From Sordaria brevicollis (lineage: Eukaryota > Ascomycota > Sordariomycetes > Sordariales > Sordariaceae): 64,000 nucleotides of DNA. Positions 38,698 through 48,744 of this stretch are shown here, piece by piece; position 1 is the stretch's first letter, and each line of letters opens with the position of its first letter. Below the pieces are notes generated by a model. It worked only from the letters and a program-made list of their open reading frames with translations. It did not search any database and was not told the DNA's origin. Position numbers and translations under genes: made by a program. The DNA is taken from NCBI GenBank assembly GCA_033439795.1, contig JAUTDP010000016.1:620001-684000 (forward strand), in the 5' to 3' direction.

Positions 38698-40140
38698 TCA
38701 AAGATAGCACACCACAGTCCTCCAAGTCAGACTCTGCCTCTCCTCCAGCGTACGAGGAGGATTTACAACCAGTAAATCAACCCTCTTCAAGTTCGAAGGG
38801 AGTCCGACTCTCACTCCCCTAATCAAATGCTCGTCGTTTTCCGCAGGCGCAATAAAGTCTCCTCCAAGGTAAACGAGCGGCACCTTCAAGTACTTCAGCT
38901 TGTTCATCTCCGGCAAGCAAGCCAACCTGCCCGACTCTCCGAACTTGAGCTTCATGCTTAAAGCGGAAGGCCGGTGCCAGCCCATCTCGAGCACCTCCAA
39001 GGTATTCTTGTAGTAGACCAGAACGTCGTTCCAATTCATGGGCGCGTTGGGCTGAGAATGTAAATTGGAAGGCCTATTGTCCTCAAACTTGACCATCCTG
39101 TCGAAATCGTCGACAAGCTTTAGTTCGCGGGGATTCCGGTTGGTGCTGAGCCAGGCGTGGATAAGCTCAACGCGGAATAGCGGGTACGGCATGTGCATCT
39201 CCGGGCGACGTTGGGTGCAGTTTCCAACGAGTGTCAGGCGTTCGACAGAAGGCGGGCAGCCGGTCGGGTATCCCTCCGCGTAACCCTTGAGGTTTGTGAG
39301 AGCGTGGAATGCGCCAGCGTCGAGAGTCAAGGTCTTGAATGCGGTGGGGCGGTTCTCTTGTAGGAGGCTGGCGTAGCCAAACCTGTTGGAGGAGCGTTGA
39401 TCGACGAGGCCCGGCGGGGGTCCGTGGTGGTGATGAGCCAGTAACGGTTCGCCGAAGCAAATGCGGGCTGCCTCCAGGTTGGGACAAAGCTGGAGGGTGG
39501 TTGTAATAACTTGGTCCTCGACGGTGTGGAAGTTCACGCCGCTGTTACGATTGCTGTGGATGAACGCATCCACGGACGGGCCGTCGCGAAGAGCCACCAG
39601 TGCATTTATTGAGTCTTTTAATAGGTTCCGTAGAAAGCAGTGCTCGTCCAAAGCGTCTGGGGCGCCGGGTTTGGTGATTAAGGGGTGGATATGCTGAATG
39701 AATTCGCTAACGACTTGGTTGTATAGCACATTGGTTGCTATTAGACCAACTTGTACTTCGCGGATCATGGGTTTCATCGCTAATAGGACGTATCGAACGT
39801 ATTTTCTGTTGCCCGGATACAAGAGCAGGCTGCGGAGTAGTTTCATAAGACTAGCGATGGTCTTGATGGCGGCAACCTTGAAAAGAGTGCGCTGAGCGAT
39901 GTCCCGGAGGGTGGTGGAAGTCAAAGCCAACGATCGAACATCCTTGTAGTTTGGATGCCACTCGTTTGACGCTGGCGCATCAACGACGTTCTCGGTGACC
40001 TGAGTAACGTCTTTACTATGTGTAGAGGTGACAATGGTAGTGTCGGCGAGCACTTCAGCAATTTTACTGAGCGCGCCATACGGCAGACTCTCAAGAGGCG
40101 AGAAGCCTGCCTCGGATAGCGGTTGCTGAATGGGTGCCAT
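38698..40140 (-). CDS. F-box-like protein (480 aa), paralogue C
   Basis: Single-exon gene with ATG at 40140. An N-terminal degenerate F-box-like helix pair is at residues 13-33 (SPLESLPYGALSKIAEVLAD), followed at 67-126 by a block typical of fungal F-box proteins (DVRSLALTSTTLRDIAQRTLFK, then LLRSLLLYPGNRKYVRYVL). The C-terminal two thirds have leucine-rich-like strands: FKTLTLD (268-274), CPPSVERLTLVG (295-306), NWNDVLVYYKNTLEVLEM (369-386), LPEMNKLKYLKVPL (409-422) and LPSNLKRVDLLVV (447-459). By family knowledge such proteins bind Skp1 and present substrates to SCF ubiquitin ligases; the substrate is unknown. It shares the block order with the genes at 41271 and 43573 and with the two relics downstream. 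The F-box match is weak, so Skp1 binding is uncertain. Confidence 0.7.
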   Translation of the reverse strand: MAPIQQPLSEAGFSPLESLPYGALSKIAEVLADTTIVTSTHSKDVTQVTENVVDAPASNEWHPNYKDVRSLALTSTTLRDIAQRTLFKVAAIKTIASLMKLLRSLLLYPGNRKYVRYVLLAMKPMIREVQVGLIATNVLYNQVVSEFIQHIHPLITKPGAPDALDEHCFLRNLLKDSINALVALRDGPSVDAFIHSNRNSGVNFHTVEDQVITTTLQLCPNLEAARICFGEPLLAHHHHGPPPGLVDQRSSNRFGYASLLQENRPTAFKTLTLDAGAFHALTNLKGYAEGYPTGCPPSVERLTLVGNCTQRRPEMHMPYPLFRVELIHAWLSTNRNPRELKLVDDFDRMVKFEDNRPSNLHSQPNAPMNWNDVLVYYKNTLEVLEMGWHRPSALSMKLKFGESGRLACLPEMNKLKYLKVPLVYLGGDFIAPAENDEHLIRGVRVGLPSNLKRVDLLVVNPPRTLEERQSLTWRTVVCYL

Positions 40141-41270
40141 TGCAAAGGATTGATGGTCTTTCTGTGCAAGTGGCTTCAGGTTGTTGTATCGCAGAGAGAG
40201 TCGTTGGTCGAGACTGTCGTGGATTGTTTATGAGTTCTGACTGTTATAAGGAGGCAGATGTTTGTTAGCTGAGCCCTGATTAAACCTTCTATGGCAATTG
40301 AACATGGAAGAATTGGTAACATGAGAAAGGAGAACGTACCACGTATATGCCTTTATCAACGATCCTAGTAAACCGTGATTAAGTCTAATCACCAAGAACT
40401 TGGCAGGAAGTGGAGGTTTGTCCAACAACGGATAGACTAGGTAGAAGATGCTGGAGCTCAGCCAGATGAACAGCTGGATGCGCCGCGGGTATGAAGCTGA
40501 ATTGCGGTTAAGCAAAAAAAAGGACGGAATCCTCGCAAGGAAATGACGAATTGTCGAAAGGACCAAGCGTTGTTAAGTCGGCTCCTCGACGGTTGGCCGG
40601 TGTTCAAATCGGGGAAAACTGTGTTGAAGTTGGAGATCTTGCTGTTTGTGAGAAGCAGGTAATTGGGTTCGATGAGCTGGCTACCGCTAACGATATCGCA
40701 GAAAAGAGAGCGTGCGGAAGCACGAGTGGGTTGTGTGGTCGAAATCGCTTCTGGTTGAGGTTGTAGGCAGCCAAGAGTGCGATGGGAATTTTTTAGAACG
40801 AGAAAAGTTGGCGGGGAAAGGAACGAGAAGAGGTCAATTTATCAAGGCGCGAAAACCGTCGGCCACCGACCATTGAAGGGGCTATCCCGCGTAGGTGGGT
40901 CTCCTATTCATCTATTCATTGTGATGAGTCCGGCAGCACAGAGGGGACGACCGTGAATCGTCCCGGGGGTGAATGGCCCGGGGTACCTATATACGGCGCC
41001 GTGAAGGGGCCGGTTCCTCCCTGACATAGAGGTATTGTGCACGTGTGGCCAAACCTTTGCATCAACGGGCTAAGGTTCCCATCAAAATACCTATTGTCCG
41101 TACATTTCAAGAAATCTACCTCATCCGAACCATGCATTCTGTTTGCAAAGGTGCTTCCCAGGTTCTAATCCCACTACCTAATCAATAGTTGACACACAGG
41201 TTATGTTGGTATTTCTTGCCAGAGTTGACCCACAAACCGTCGGGAACTATGGGAATTTTGACCGCCGAAC
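40141..41270. other. Intergenic spacer between F-box-like genes
   Basis: About 1.1 kb serving as upstream region of paralogue C and downstream region of paralogue B. A 112-codon minus frame (40228-40566) starts with TTG and shows no domain. I see no RNA gene or repeat. Confidence 0.5.
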
Positions 41271-43046
41271 CTAGAGCGGAACCCGAATAGTCCTCCATAC
41301 ATAACCATCCTCATCTTCCGTATAGGGGCATGTTTGAGGGAAGATGACATCCAAGCTTTTCAAAGACGGAGGAAACTCAGCCTCAATGAGATCCCGTATA
41401 TTCTTCTCATCGCCCGGACGTAGTAATCGGATCTTCCCCATTTCACCCCGGGCCCAGGCCGGGGGCAGATCTTCCAGGTCCTGCTCATCTTCAACACCCT
41501 GCTCATTTCCCTGTTCATGTTGCTCGTTGTCGTCCAAGCCATCATCATCATCACCACCTACCATAGAGGTAGGCGGCTCATCCACCACGTCACTCATGTC
41601 TAGTGAGCCATCATCCTCCATCATCAAGGCGTTCCACTCATCCCAGTCAATTTCCGGACGCCGATACCCGGCTAGACAGTACCTGAGATAATGTAGCGGT
41701 GCTTTCAGATACCTCAGCTTCTTCAACTGCGGCAAACAGTCCAGATATCCGGCCTCGCCAAACCTCACCTCGTAGGACCCCAGACCTTCCCAATATTTGT
41801 TGCCCTCAATGACAAGGACTTCCAAGGTGTCGCTGAACATTGGCAGTATTGTGTTCCAGTTACAAGGTATATAGTAATTTCCGGGCCCTTTGGCCCAGCC
41901 CCTGTGGTGGCGATCGGTGCCGTTGAGCATCCTGATCTCACGTAGACGTCTGTTGGTGCTGAGCCACTCAGAGAACGTATCAATCGGAGTCTCGCTAGGC
42001 CCAGAAACCCCGACATTTTTGCCATGGACCGTTAGGTATTCGACGGTGGGAGGACATCCTACGGGGTATTCAGGTATCTCGTGAAGCCAGGATAGGAACA
42101 ACCAATTCAGTGAAGGAAGGTCCAGTGTCAAGCATTTGAACCTGGAGCACTCTTGCCAGAGTAGCAGACCATTCATGTTGTTGGGGAGGGACTGAAACGC
42201 CTCTGGGACTGAATTCCGCGAGCCCAAATTGGCCCAGGTATTGAAGAAAAACAGATGAGCTCCCCTGATCTGAGGGCAAAGTTGCGCGATCGCCCGCAGT
42301 ATCTGATCGCCGATGATGCCGAAGAGGGGTAGAAACTTCCTTGTCTCCGACCTCGGCGGTAGGTTTTCGGGCTCATCCAGACTGGTGCCGACTTGGAGAT
42401 AAGGCAACAACAGACGACGAAAGAAGGACGCGTTATGTAGCTGGTCCATGACAGGGGTTTGTACCAGGGGGCCAAGGACTTGCACCGACCTTTGTAGAGG
42501 ATCGAGAAAGTTGGGAGGGTTGGGGCGACCATATATGTTCTCGCCGGGCATCCGACACGCCAAAAGCCATTGCACATACTTTCGATTGTGCGGGTACACC
42601 ATCAGACTCCGAAGTAGACGAAGTAGGCCTACCGAGCTGTGCGTCCTGCTGCATCTGAACAAGGCCCGTTGTGCCGGTGCTCTGAACTTTCGGAAGGCAA
42701 GTGATGATGAGCGGAGATTGTCGTAAGGCGTCGGTTCTGTGACCTTTGGTGGTTCTATGAGGGGGTATGCCGTTTCGTCTCCCGGAAAGCTGACCCGTTC
42801 GCGGTCCGAGATTTGTTCAATTTCGCCAACGAATTCGAAGATTCTTTCCCAAAGCTCAATGGGAAGCTTATCAAGCAACGCCAATCCCGGAAGACGAGCC
42901 GACTGGACATCCACCATGGCTTTGAAAGGTTCCTCAGCTGTTGTCTCAGCGGATTTGACAGTCTGTTTCATGAACATGGCCCAAGGTGTGTGTGTTGCGA
43001 CTTGTTGAAATTCGACGGATGGGTGAAATAAAGGTGAAGAAGACAT
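41271..43046 (-). CDS. F-box-like protein (591 aa), paralogue B, with acidic insert
   Basis: Single-exon gene. I chose the ATG at 43046 (MSSSPLFHPSV); the frame is open upstream, with another ATG at 43208 that would add a hydrophobic leader unlike the paralogues. The best F-box of the family lies at residues 54-78 (LALLDKLPIELWERIFEFVGEI). A block with SSLAFRKFRAPAQRALFR and LLRSLMVYPHNRKYVQWLL follows, then the leucine-rich-like strands CPPTVEYLTVHG, WLSTNRRLREIRML, NWNTILPMFSDTLEVLVIEG, CLPQLKKLRYLKAPLHYL and FPPSLKSLDVIFP. Between the last two lies an Asp/Glu-rich, probably disordered insert of about 70 residues absent from the paralogues. Predicted SCF adaptor; substrate unknown. Confidence 0.8.
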   Translation of the reverse strand: MSSSPLFHPSVEFQQVATHTPWAMFMKQTVKSAETTAEEPFKAMVDVQSARLPGLALLDKLPIELWERIFEFVGEIEQISDRERVSFPGDETAYPLIEPPKVTEPTPYDNLRSSSLAFRKFRAPAQRALFRCSRTHSSVGLLRLLRSLMVYPHNRKYVQWLLACRMPGENIYGRPNPPNFLDPLQRSVQVLGPLVQTPVMDQLHNASFFRRLLLPYLQVGTSLDEPENLPPRSETRKFLPLFGIIGDQILRAIAQLCPQIRGAHLFFFNTWANLGSRNSVPEAFQSLPNNMNGLLLWQECSRFKCLTLDLPSLNWLFLSWLHEIPEYPVGCPPTVEYLTVHGKNVGVSGPSETPIDTFSEWLSTNRRLREIRMLNGTDRHHRGWAKGPGNYYIPCNWNTILPMFSDTLEVLVIEGNKYWEGLGSYEVRFGEAGYLDCLPQLKKLRYLKAPLHYLRYCLAGYRRPEIDWDEWNALMMEDDGSLDMSDVVDEPPTSMVGGDDDDGLDDNEQHEQGNEQGVEDEQDLEDLPPAWARGEMGKIRLLRPGDEKNIRDLIEAEFPPSLKSLDVIFPQTCPYTEDEDGYVWRTIRVPL

Positions 43047-43572
43047 GGAGTGGCATGAGATACGGCGCGATCGTGATTGTCGAGAGTTGAAGGAAGTCTG
43101 TCGGCGGGAAAAAAGGGTGTTATGGAGACAGGTACTGGCAAGGACATTATATACGACACCGCGGGCGGCTGTGACGCAGAACACAAAGAAGGTGACAGAA
43201 CCAACCATGAAAGATGAGTGGATCAACAAAACGGAAGGCCGAACCAACGAGAGAGGTGACTGCTACGTACTGAACCAACATGCTTCTTTCCTTGCCTTTG
43301 TTTGACTGAAAAACCAGTGGGGGGCGCCTTCCTGGTGAGGGCAAGTCCTGGAGCGGGAGGCAGGATCAACCTAGCGGTCTTTCCTTGCCTTTGTTAGACT
43401 CAAACAGATTGTTAATCGACCTTGTCAGTGTGAGTCTTGAGCAATCGTGCTTTTTTCCGGTGAGCCTACCTACTACTGACCTATAATAGAGGCTTCAGTC
43501 GCAGTTTCCCACTTTATTATCTTACATGTAAAACCACAAAACCCCTCCAAGGATCTCTCAGCTGCTTTAAAG
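43047..43572. other. Spacer between F-box-like paralogues B and A
   Basis: About 0.5 kb acting as upstream region of paralogue B. It contains a TACCTACTAC-type short repeat near 43465-43476. The plus-strand open frames here are shadows of the alternative 5' end of paralogue B. Confidence 0.4.
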
Positions 43573-44979
43573 TCAAAGGTCAACACGCACACTTTCCGAC
43601 GCCACAATCCTGCGCGTCCCAAGATCGGCCATTTCCCCTTCTCGCCATTCTGTCACAACCAAAACATCCATCGTCTTCAAACTCGGCGGCAGTCCCGTCA
43701 TAATCAGCTCCAACACGGCCTGCGCGTCCCACCTATCTCCACGAGGCCAATGAACCCGCTCGATCTCGCCCCTAAGCATATACAACGGTGCCCGGAGGTA
43801 CTTCAGCTTTGTAAGCTCCGGCAAGCAAACAAGCCTTTGTGTTAGGCCAAAGCACGTCGCCATGTGGCTTTGGCTGATGCGGGTGATATGACCAAACACC
43901 TTCCCTTCCACTTCCAGCACCTCCAACGTATCTTTGAGCGTGACGAGGACCTCGTTCCAGTTTAAGCGCGGGTTTTGATTGTCGGGATCTTCCTCTGGAT
44001 CCCAGGTGAAGAGGGGAATATCCTGGACGCATCCGCGAAGCAGGCGCAGCTCGCGAAGCCCCTTGAAGGGAAGCAGCCAGAGGCGAAGCTCCGACAGCCT
44101 CAGCTCGTAGTATCCCTTTGAGCTGCCGTACAGCGCTATGCTCTTGACGTTTGGATAGTTGGGCTGTGTGTATGCGAAGGGTTTGTGGGCGAAGAGGCTT
44201 TTGTGGCAGTCCAGCGTGGCCACGTCGAGGGCGAGCGATTCGAGATGGGCGAAAGGGAAGAAGAAGAGGACCTCGCGAGGCGATCGCGGTAGGTTGAGCT
44301 GGTGGCCCCAGTCCAAAAAGGGACCGTGGGCGTAGGAAAGTCCGATCTCCTGGATCAGCGGGCAGAGCTGGACGACGCTCCTCAGGACGTAATCGCACAA
44401 GGCGTCGTGAGAAACCAGGGGAAGCTCGCGAAAGACACGTCGCCATCGTGACCGGTAAGGTTCCCAGAGGAAACTGCTCCCTATCTTTGCTGCTAGTGCC
44501 CTGATCACTTCGTAAAACTGGTCGCGATGCTGTAGCGAGTCCAGCAGGTGAGTTGATTGACATGGCACTGCTAGCAGTCGTAAGAACCACCGCAGATCCC
44601 ATTGGTCTCCTGAGTCGCGGCGGGAAAACGCAAGACGTCGTACGTAGGTCCTTCTCTTAGGGTGGAGGAGTAACATCTGGAGTAGCCTCACGATCCCAAA
44701 GGAACCCCGGACCACGGTGGTCTCGAGCAAGACGCGCTGCGACGGTTCCACAAAGGCTTTGCAAGCAAGCGACAAGGCCCGGAGGTCAGAGTAGGCTGAA
44801 GAATACGCCCGCGGATATTTTGGTGCGGGGTGTTCATGGTGAAGGAGGTAGGGTGACGTCCCGTCGTTGATAGGATCAAACCTCTTTATTAGGTAGTCGA
44901 GTGACCGCTCGGGGATATGGCCAACGAGCTCGCAGATGCGCTCTCGCATCTCGAAAGGTAAAAGCTCCACGGCGGCCAT
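43573..44979 (-). CDS. F-box-like protein (468 aa), paralogue A
   Basis: Single-exon gene with ATG at 44979. The F-box-like motif is at the very N-terminus (residues 3-25, AVELLPFEMRERICELVGHI). A block with DLRALSLACKAFVEPSQRVLLE (65-86) and LLQMLLLHPKRRTYVRRLAF (99-118) follows. C-terminal strands include LRELRLLRGC, NWNEVLVTLKDTLEVLEVEG, LVCLPELTKLKYLRAPLYMLRGE and LPPSLKTMDVLVV. It is the most divergent of the three intact copies and lacks the GCPP motif shared by the others (a YPNVKSIALYG segment takes its place). Likely an SCF substrate adaptor. The 276-codon frame 43772-44602 on the same strand is an out-of-frame shadow rich in Arg/Ser/Pro. Confidence 0.8.
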   Translation of the reverse strand: MAAVELLPFEMRERICELVGHIPERSLDYLIKRFDPINDGTSPYLLHHEHPAPKYPRAYSSAYSDLRALSLACKAFVEPSQRVLLETTVVRGSFGIVRLLQMLLLHPKRRTYVRRLAFSRRDSGDQWDLRWFLRLLAVPCQSTHLLDSLQHRDQFYEVIRALAAKIGSSFLWEPYRSRWRRVFRELPLVSHDALCDYVLRSVVQLCPLIQEIGLSYAHGPFLDWGHQLNLPRSPREVLFFFPFAHLESLALDVATLDCHKSLFAHKPFAYTQPNYPNVKSIALYGSSKGYYELRLSELRLWLLPFKGLRELRLLRGCVQDIPLFTWDPEEDPDNQNPRLNWNEVLVTLKDTLEVLEVEGKVFGHITRISQSHMATCFGLTQRLVCLPELTKLKYLRAPLYMLRGEIERVHWPRGDRWDAQAVLELIMTGLPPSLKTMDVLVVTEWREGEMADLGTRRIVASESVRVDL

Positions 44980-47289
44980 GTTGAGGAGAATCGAAGAGTG
45001 TTGGTGATATCTTGGTGTTGATGGAAACGGCGTGAAGCCAAAGGTGATTCTGTTGTGGAAAGTCTATTACCGTGAAATGAAAGAGGTGAGGGGTTGATAA
45101 TTCGACGCGGCGGGAGACGCGGCGGAAGACGTCTAGGCTCCAGCTGGTTGGAACAAGGCTAGTGCTCAAAAGACCTCCAGGCAAGCAGGCAAACGCGGGT
45201 AGGGAACCGGCGTCTTCGGGTACACGCCGGCCGGTACTAGTTACCTACCTACTACATATAGGTACCTGTATAGGATCCAAACTACACCAATAATAATGAT
45301 TTTTAGGTCAAAAAGTATAAGCTATATTAATATAAATTATTAAAAGCTTCTTCCTATAACCTCTTTTGGGATTTGGAAATGGCCTTTTGGGATATTTATT
45401 ATTGTTCCTGTCTTTGAAGGATGAATAATTGTAGATAAGAAAAGGTGTAGCTAGCAATAGCGTACTAAAGCATCCTATAGAAGACTATGTATTCTAGTCT
45501 TCTAAATGGGAAAGCGTATATTAGAAGGAGGGTAAGTTTTTAGAAGAAAGGTTGGTAGTTAGCCTTAAGGAGGTGCCTACCAAGCTTAGAAGGCTTTGCC
45601 TTTCTCCTTTATAAATAGTGGTCTTGTTAAAGGCCTTTTGAGGGCTCTTCAAATCCCTTAAATGTCCTAAGAGCCTTGAAAGCTTAATAAAACTGGTAAA
45701 GCCGGTGCCTACTGGTAAAGTTCTAGCGGATAGTCCTTCTAGGGCAAAGCTAGGGATATTATTTATTTATTGATGGATTTCAATGTATATATATTATATT
45801 AGCAGTTCTTGATTTTCTTAATACAAAAACTTCGAGCGTATTCTTTTACACTTAAAGGATAATATTAATGTGAATAGTAGCTGCATTTATATTCAAGGTC
45901 TCGTTGGCTACTCGTATCCCCGTACTAGTAGAAGCTATTACTAATATACAACTCTTTCAGTGCCGTGTTACTACAAAGAAAAGAATACACAAAGTTAAGA
46001 GCAAGGTGGGATATATCAACTCTCAATACTTTATCTCCTATCAAGGTCAATGATACCGGAATCCCTAGATCCCAGGGACCTGTAGAATACCTAGCTAGTT
46101 TACGGAAGATTTGGTTCTTCCGCCTAGGTCTTTATACCCAGTATTTAATTGGGCATGGCCTTCCTTCCGGAAGCTCCTCTTCCTTTTTCGAAATCATCAC
46201 TTATTACATTGCCTTATTTCCCCTCTATTGGAAATTAGGGCCTCAGATGGGTGTTCCCGCATCAGTCAACCTTTCAAGATACCAATGAGGAGGAAAGGGG
46301 AAGTGTGAAATGTAAACTGTGGCCATGTTAGAAGCTCAAGGTGGGAACTCTCCTTCGAGACGCTGGCGTCTAGGAACTGTCCAGCATGAAGGGACGAGAG
46401 AACGAAATTAAATTGAGAAGCTCAATAGAGGAAAGATGCAGGCACTTGATGGTTCATGAGATGTTACTGAATGTGCAGTGGTTGTGGTACGAGCGAAGTG
46501 GCGTGTCAAAGAGAGAGAAAAGGCCACGGTGGCCGATGTGAGCAAGAAAGCCGGAGCGAGATTTTCCTGTCCGGTGCAGCGCTGCTTCCCATCGTCACCG
46601 CCCGATGCTTGCATTTACCTGTATGATGGGGAAGCGACATGTGAAGAACTGTTACAGAGTTCCTTCCCTTTTGAGCATGGCACTGCGAATGCCACAACTG
46701 TTCCTTCCCAGGCAGTTATGTTTGCCGGCTGGGAACCCGGAGAGGTGGGGCCACTCTCGGGACCGACGCCGTGCCAAGGCCGAGATCTGCATGCGGATGT
46801 GGTCGGAATCCGGATGGAAGTTGTAACCCGTCCGCTCGGCAGTCGGCCCCACAACTCCGCCGATCGTCAGCATTTGTCGACGATGAACCTCAACCAAAAA
46901 GTCCGTGACTGAACACAGTGAGAGAATGGTTGAAACCGGTGATGAAGGATTAATAATTTGTTTGGACTGGTAAGAGAAGAAGGCAATTCGCAAGGTCTGC
47001 CAGTTATGTAATGGTGGACGACACAGTGTAACAAGAAACAGTCAGTGTAACAAGGTGTTGTTCACGAATACCATTTTGGCTGAAATGTGCCACGAATGAT
47101 GACCATGTCCAATCCATCTATGAACCTCTAAATGTGAAAACGCTGGGAATGTTTCTTAGAGAAATGCCGCCGTAGCCAAGCCATATCTATCCCGTGACCT
47201 GATTGTTCGGTGTATCCAACGTCAAATAACCCAAAGAAATGCAGAAAAAACGCCCCAAATCACCAACCAAAATAAGCTGGCGAACCATC
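44980..47289. other. Gene-poor spacer with an AT-enriched segment
   Basis: About 2.3 kb. From 45290 to 45960 the sequence is AT-enriched and has inverted repeats, including a 10-bp perfect hairpin at 45478-45504. It may be a decayed, lightly mutated transposon, but no coding domain is visible. The plus frames 45965-46288 and 46478-46912 lack convincing starts or domains. The remainder is probably upstream region of paralogue A and downstream region of the transporter. Confidence 0.5.
45478..45504. repeat. Perfect inverted repeat (10-bp stem, 7-base loop)
   Basis: TAGAAGACTA, seven bases, then TAGTCTTCTA. It lies inside the AT-enriched segment and may be part of a decayed mobile element. A second, imperfect inverted pair (GGCTCTT / AAGAGCC) lies about 170 bases further on. 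Confidence 0.6.
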
Positions 47290-48744
47290 TTACTCCAAGC
47301 CAGGTCTGGTGCTAATCCTCATCCTTATCACTCCCCCCTCTTCTTCCCCATCTCCCTCTCCCCCACCCCTAGCCACCTGTCTTCTCCTCCTCCCCTCCTC
47401 CTCCTCCATCTCCCTCCAAGTCGACCAACTCAACAGTCCAAAAGCCAGCATAATCAACAGTCCCCCCACCATCGACGCCGCACTCAACGGCTTACCCGTC
47501 ATCCACCAATCCGACACAGCAACAATAAAAATCGTCAACAAGCTCGCCACCGAACTGAACACGGGGCTGGTCAAACTAATCAACACCAGGAATGACCCAG
47601 CAAACGACATGTTCATGACAATACTCCAAAACAACAACCACGCTGCTCTTCCCTTGGGGACCTCAAAGGGTTCGATGCCGGTCCAGTGTAATACGGGGAT
47701 GGGGATCCATAGCACAAAGATGGTGAAGACGCCGATCATGGAACCGAAAGTGTTGGCGAAGGTTACGCTTCTGAAGGCGGATGTACCCTCGGGAGGACAG
47801 GCGAAGCGTTTGTAGAGGACTTCGTAGAGGCCGTAGAGGATGGAGCCGATTCCTATGATTAGGTTGCCTGCGAAACGGGAGCTTCCCGTAACCTCTTGGT
47901 CTGTGCCGGAGGAGGGGGAGGGGGAGCCGTCGCCGTAGGCAACGATCAACACGCCTAGGATGGCGATGGCGACGGCCACGATTTTGCCTAGCCGCGGCTT
48001 CTCTTTTAGTAGCGGGATACTAAATGCGTAGGCGAAAAAGGCGGAGCAGTTGTAGATGGCTGTTAGGTCTGACGGCGTCGTCATTGACACCGCCAAGTAC
48101 CAGGACAGACCGGCGACTGTGAGGGCGCAGGTGATGCCGGCTGTGGTCCAGGCTAGGTATTTCCACGGGCTGCTCTGCCCTTGTCTGCCTCTGCCTCTGC
48201 CGGTTGGTAGGTCCGTCTTTTGGCATTGAACCATGGACCCGACGACGCGCATGTCCCATAACACACCCCTTAGGAACTGGCGAAAGGGCATTTCGCGCTT
48301 CATCAACCTTAGCACTCCCAGCTGCAAAGGCCAGAGAAAGACCCATGAGCCGTGGGTGAGGTAGAGCATGCAGTAGGCTTTGTCCCAGCCGAGATCATGT
48401 TGGACGATGGAAGCCAACTCCGTCTGTACTGTGAACGCTACTAGCGAAACGACGAGGAAGAAGGCGGCGAGGCGGTAGCGCAGCTTGGTGTCGAGGTGGA
48501 GAGCCTGCGCCGAGATGGGCGTTGGTGTTATAGAGCGGAGGGAGGTGGAGGTTGTTCGGCGTGGCATGGAAGGTCGGGAGGGCCCCGAAGAGGCGAAAGG
48601 AGATGGGTCCGCGGCTTCGGGGTCATCGAAGTGGGAAGGGTCGTGGAGGAAGGGGTGCGGGTTGGATGGGGAGGGAGCGCGTCGGCGGCCGCGGTCATCG
48701 GATGGGTCGAGGAGCGGGACGGAGGAGTGGGTGTCTGGCGGCAT
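47290..48744 (-). CDS. Drug/metabolite transporter-superfamily protein (SLC35F-like), 484 aa
   Basis: Single-exon membrane protein with ATG at 48744. A disordered Pro/Ser/Asp-rich cytosolic N-terminus (1-85) precedes about ten predicted transmembrane helices: roughly 88-108, 123-145, 197-220, 227-246, 254-271, 291-311, 329-352, 367-390, 393-412 and 422-441. The tail is rich in Glu and Arg. The layout, the TxxSDLTAIYNCSAFFAYAFS segment of helix 4 and the EKPRLGKIVAVAIAILGVLIVAYGDG stretch (LLxExxxxxKxxAVxxxxxGVxxVxxxD) are typical of EamA/DMT proteins of the SLC35F and yeast YML018C type, found in Golgi or vacuolar membranes. The substrate cannot be told. The loop between helices 2 and 3 is enlarged by an Arg/Gly-rich stretch (about 180-190). 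Confidence 0.85.
   Translation of the reverse strand: MPPDTHSSVPLLDPSDDRGRRRAPSPSNPHPFLHDPSHFDDPEAADPSPFASSGPSRPSMPRRTTSTSLRSITPTPISAQALHLDTKLRYRLAAFFLVVSLVAFTVQTELASIVQHDLGWDKAYCMLYLTHGSWVFLWPLQLGVLRLMKREMPFRQFLRGVLWDMRVVGSMVQCQKTDLPTGRGRGRQGQSSPWKYLAWTTAGITCALTVAGLSWYLAVSMTTPSDLTAIYNCSAFFAYAFSIPLLKEKPRLGKIVAVAIAILGVLIVAYGDGSPSPSSGTDQEVTGSSRFAGNLIIGIGSILYGLYEVLYKRFACPPEGTSAFRSVTFANTFGSMIGVFTIFVLWIPIPVLHWTGIEPFEVPKGRAAWLLFWSIVMNMSFAGSFLVLISLTSPVFSSVASLLTIFIVAVSDWWMTGKPLSAASMVGGLLIMLAFGLLSWSTWREMEEEEGRRRRQVARGGGEGDGEEEGGVIRMRISTRPGLE

Noticed and set aside
40228..40566. 112-codon minus-strand frame with hydrophobic segments between paralogues C and B
   Set aside because: Starts with TTG, has no domain, and lies in a spacer; the hydrophobic runs are not enough evidence.
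40555..40640. Possible tRNA B-box (TGTTCAAATCG)
   Set aside because: No matching A-box, acceptor stem or anticodon arm could be built around it.
43772..44602. 276-codon open frame within F-box-like paralogue A, same strand, other frame
   Set aside because: Arg/Pro/Ser-rich shadow with no homology to the family, whereas the main frame carries all conserved blocks.
46478..46912. 144-codon plus-strand frame with several Cys
   Set aside because: Starts with GTG, has no recognisable motif, and overlaps open frames on the other strand of similar length.
47309..47815. 168-codon plus-strand frame
   Set aside because: Antisense to the transmembrane part of the transporter gene; composition is the complement of hydrophobic codons.
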